A stretch of 64,000 nucleotides of DNA from NCBI RefSeq assembly GCF_030445035.2, contig NC_080690.1, forward strand, positions 28,980,796-29,044,795, written 5' to 3'. A program made the translations under genes and the position numbers. Positions 61,800-64,000 of the stretch are shown here, piece by piece. The first letter of the stretch is position 1; each line of letters begins with the position of its first letter. Origin of the DNA: Dasypus novemcinctus (taxonomy: Eukaryota; Chordata; Mammalia; Cingulata; Dasypodidae). The notes under the pieces were generated by a model that was not told the DNA's origin, searched no databases, and worked only from the letters and a program-made list of their open reading frames with translations.

Positions 61800-64000
61800 C
61801 TCTCTGCTTTCAATTCTTTGAGGGTATAGACCTACAAGTGGGATTGTCAAATTATATGTTAATTCTATACTTAATTTTGTGAAGAACTGCCAAACTGTCT
61901 CCCACAACGTCTTCACCATTCTACATTTCCACCACCAAAGAATGAGTGCTCCTATTTCTCCAAATCCTCTCCAATATTTGTTATTTTCTGCTTTTTTTAA
62001 CAGTAGTCTTTCTAGTAGGTGTGAAACGATATCTCATTGTGATTTTAATTTTAATTTTCCTAATGGCTAATGATGATGAACACATTTTCATCTGCTTTTT
62101 GGCCATTTGTCTATCTTTTTTGAGAAATGTCTATACATGTCCTTTGTCCATTTTTAAACTTTTACTATTACTTTTACTATTGATTTGAAAAATTTTTATT
62201 TATGTATTTTGTATATATAATATCAGATATATGTTTTCCAAATATTTTCTCCTACTATGTAGGTTATTATTTTACTTTCATGATAATGTTCTTTGATGCA
62301 CAAAAGTTTTTAATTTTGCTGAGGCCCCATGTATCTGTTTTTTCTTTTGTTTCTTATGCTATGGGTGTAAAGTCAAAGAAACTGTTGCCTAACACAAGGT
62401 TCTGAAGATGCTTCTGTATGTTTTCTTCTGGAGTTTGATAGTTCTGGATCCTATATTTATGTCTGATTCATTTTTAGTTTATTTCTGTATATGCTGTGAG
62501 GTAGGTTTCCACCTTCATTCTCATGCAAATGGAGATTCAGTTTTCCCAGCACCATTTGTTGAAGAGACTTTCTGTCACAATTGAGTGGTCTTTGTCCCCT
62601 TGTCCAAAATCATTTGGCCATAAATGTGAGGGCTAATTTCTGAACCCTCACTTTAATTCCATTGGTCTATATGTCATCATTATTCAAATCTTATATTGCT
62701 TTTTATTATTATGGCTTTCTAATAAGCTTTAAATCAGGAAGTGTAAGTCTTCCAACTTTGTTGTTTTTTTTTTTTTTTCTAAATGCCTTTATCTATTCAG
62801 GGCCCCTATCCTTACACATAAATTTGATAATTGGCATTTCTATTTGTGCAAAGAGGTTAGCATTTTGATTGGGATTGCACTGAATCTGTAAAATACCTAG
62901 AGTAGAACTGACATCTTAAGATATTCAGTTTTCCAACCCATGAACATGGAATTCCTTCCATTTATTTAGGTCTTATTTGCATTCTTTTAACAATTCTTTG
63001 TAGTTTTCCATGTACAAGTCCTTTACATATTTGGTAAAATTTATTCCTAGATATTTGATTCTTTTAGTTGCTATTGCAAATTAAGGTATTTTAAAATTTC
63101 CTCTACAAATTGTCATTACAAGTATATAGGGACACTACTGATTTTGGGGATTGAATCTTGCACCCAGCACTTTGCAGAATTCATTTATTAGCTCTAGCAG
63201 CTTTGTTGTGAATTTCTTAAGATTTTCTGCATATAGGTTGAAATTATCTACAAAAAGGGAAAGTTTTACTACTCCTTTGCAATTTGGATGACTTTTATCT
63301 ATTTTTCTTGCCTAATTGCACTAACTAGTACATTTCAGTACAATGTTGAATAACTGTGGGGACAGTGGGCATCCTTGTCTTGATCCTAATCCAATAGGGA
63401 CTTCTTTAAGTCTTACACAATTAAGTATAAAATTTTCTGTGAAATTTTTACATATTCTCTTAAAATGTTGACAAAGTTTCCTTCTATTCCTAGTTTTCTA
63501 AGTGTTTTTTATCAAGAAAGGTGATGGATTTTTCAAATGTGATGAATATGTGTTTATTACCTTCATTCTGTTATTGTGCTGTATTATATTAATTGATTTT
63601 CTTATGTTCAACCACTCTTGCATGCCTGAGAAAATCCCACATGATCAAACTGTGTAATTCTTTGAATATGCTGTTAGATTTGGTTTGATAGTATCTTGCT
63701 GAGGATTTTTTGCATCTATTTTTATAAGATGTATTGATCTGAAATTTCTTTTCTTATAGTGTCTTTATCTGGGTTTGGTATGAAGGTGATGTTTGCCTCA
63801 TAGAATAAATTCAGGAGTGTCCCCTCCTCTTTAATTTTTTGGTAGAGTTTGAGCAAGATTTGTTTTAATTCTCCTTGGAGTATTTGGTGAAATTCCTCTA
63901 TGAAGCCATCTGGTCTTAGGCTTTTCTTTTTTAGCAAGTTTTTCATTACTGATTCAATCTTTTTTAGTAGTTGTAGGTTTGTTGAGATCTTCTATTTCTT
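61800..64000 (-). mobile_element. L1M, antisense, 3' UTR and ORF2, continues past the window
   Basis: From left: 'gaagaactgccaaactgtctc', 'ggtgtgaaacgatatctcatt', 'aagtttttaattttgctgagg', 'gtatatgctgtgaggtaggtt', 'cagcaccatttgttgaagaga', 'gggattgcactgaatctgtaa', 'gggcatccttgtcttgatcct'. This is the L1M 3' UTR followed by ORF2 read backwards with little interruption for 2.2 kb. The true 3' end with A tail is not visible at the left edge. Confidence 0.88.
63722..63946 (-). pseudogene. L1M ORF2 reverse-transcriptase fragment
   Basis: The minus frame gives RPDGFIEEFHQIL, EGTLLNLFYEANITFIPNPD and KDTIRKEISDQYI, the entry to the L1 reverse-transcriptase domain. Stops and substitutions in key positions (for example SDQYIL where NYRPIS is expected) show it is dead. 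Confidence 0.8.

Overview
The window is mammalian nuclear DNA, AT-rich and dominated by interspersed repeats, with spliced coding exons and no bacterial-style gene packing. The lineage points to a xenarthran, most likely an armadillo such as Dasypus. Four minus- or plus-strand tRNA-derived SINEs of the DAS type known from armadillos are present (2069-2157, 13571-13964, 36051-36217, 56390-56805). A LINE-1 3' UTR type with a G-run-rich tail that I associate with xenarthrans occurs twice. Species assignment is inference from repeat types, not from an alignment.

Layout. Positions 1-31526 are read as a large intron of a type II cadherin gene, best matched to CDH18, on the + strand. The intron holds ancient L2, MIR, L1M, MaLR/MLT1 and hAT remnants. 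Its most complex part is a roughly 7.6 kb antisense L1M (about 9167-16810) interrupted by an MLT1 LTR, a younger L1 3' end, a DAS SINE and a probable retroviral LTR. The penultimate cadherin exon (31527-31778: end of EC5 plus the transmembrane segment) and the last coding exon (33135-33628: the whole remaining cytoplasmic tail and stop) follow, then the 3' UTR to about 34.9 kb. Encoded together they give a single-pass adhesion receptor whose tail carries the p120- and beta-catenin-binding regions.

Downstream is an intergenic desert of ancient repeats. From 42.6 to 49.2 kb a MaLR-like LTR is split by L1 material. This includes an antisense L1 with an intact-looking 5' end, a frame-broken ORF1 and the 5' third of ORF2, but with the rest of ORF2 and most of the 3' UTR missing.

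The most notable item is at 49954-51814: a full-length, intronless retrocopy of the TFG mRNA. It has 5' UTR, a 401-codon uninterrupted reading frame, 3' UTR, AATAAA, A-tail and 11-bp target-site duplications. No in-frame damage is visible, so it may be a young pseudogene or an expressed retrogene.

The final 12 kb is again repeats: a DAS-III-like SINE, MLT1, L2, MIR, a GC-rich repeat-like island at 61.0-61.75 kb of unknown identity, and an antisense L1M that runs off the window end. I found no CRISPR array, RNA gene or operon-like system.
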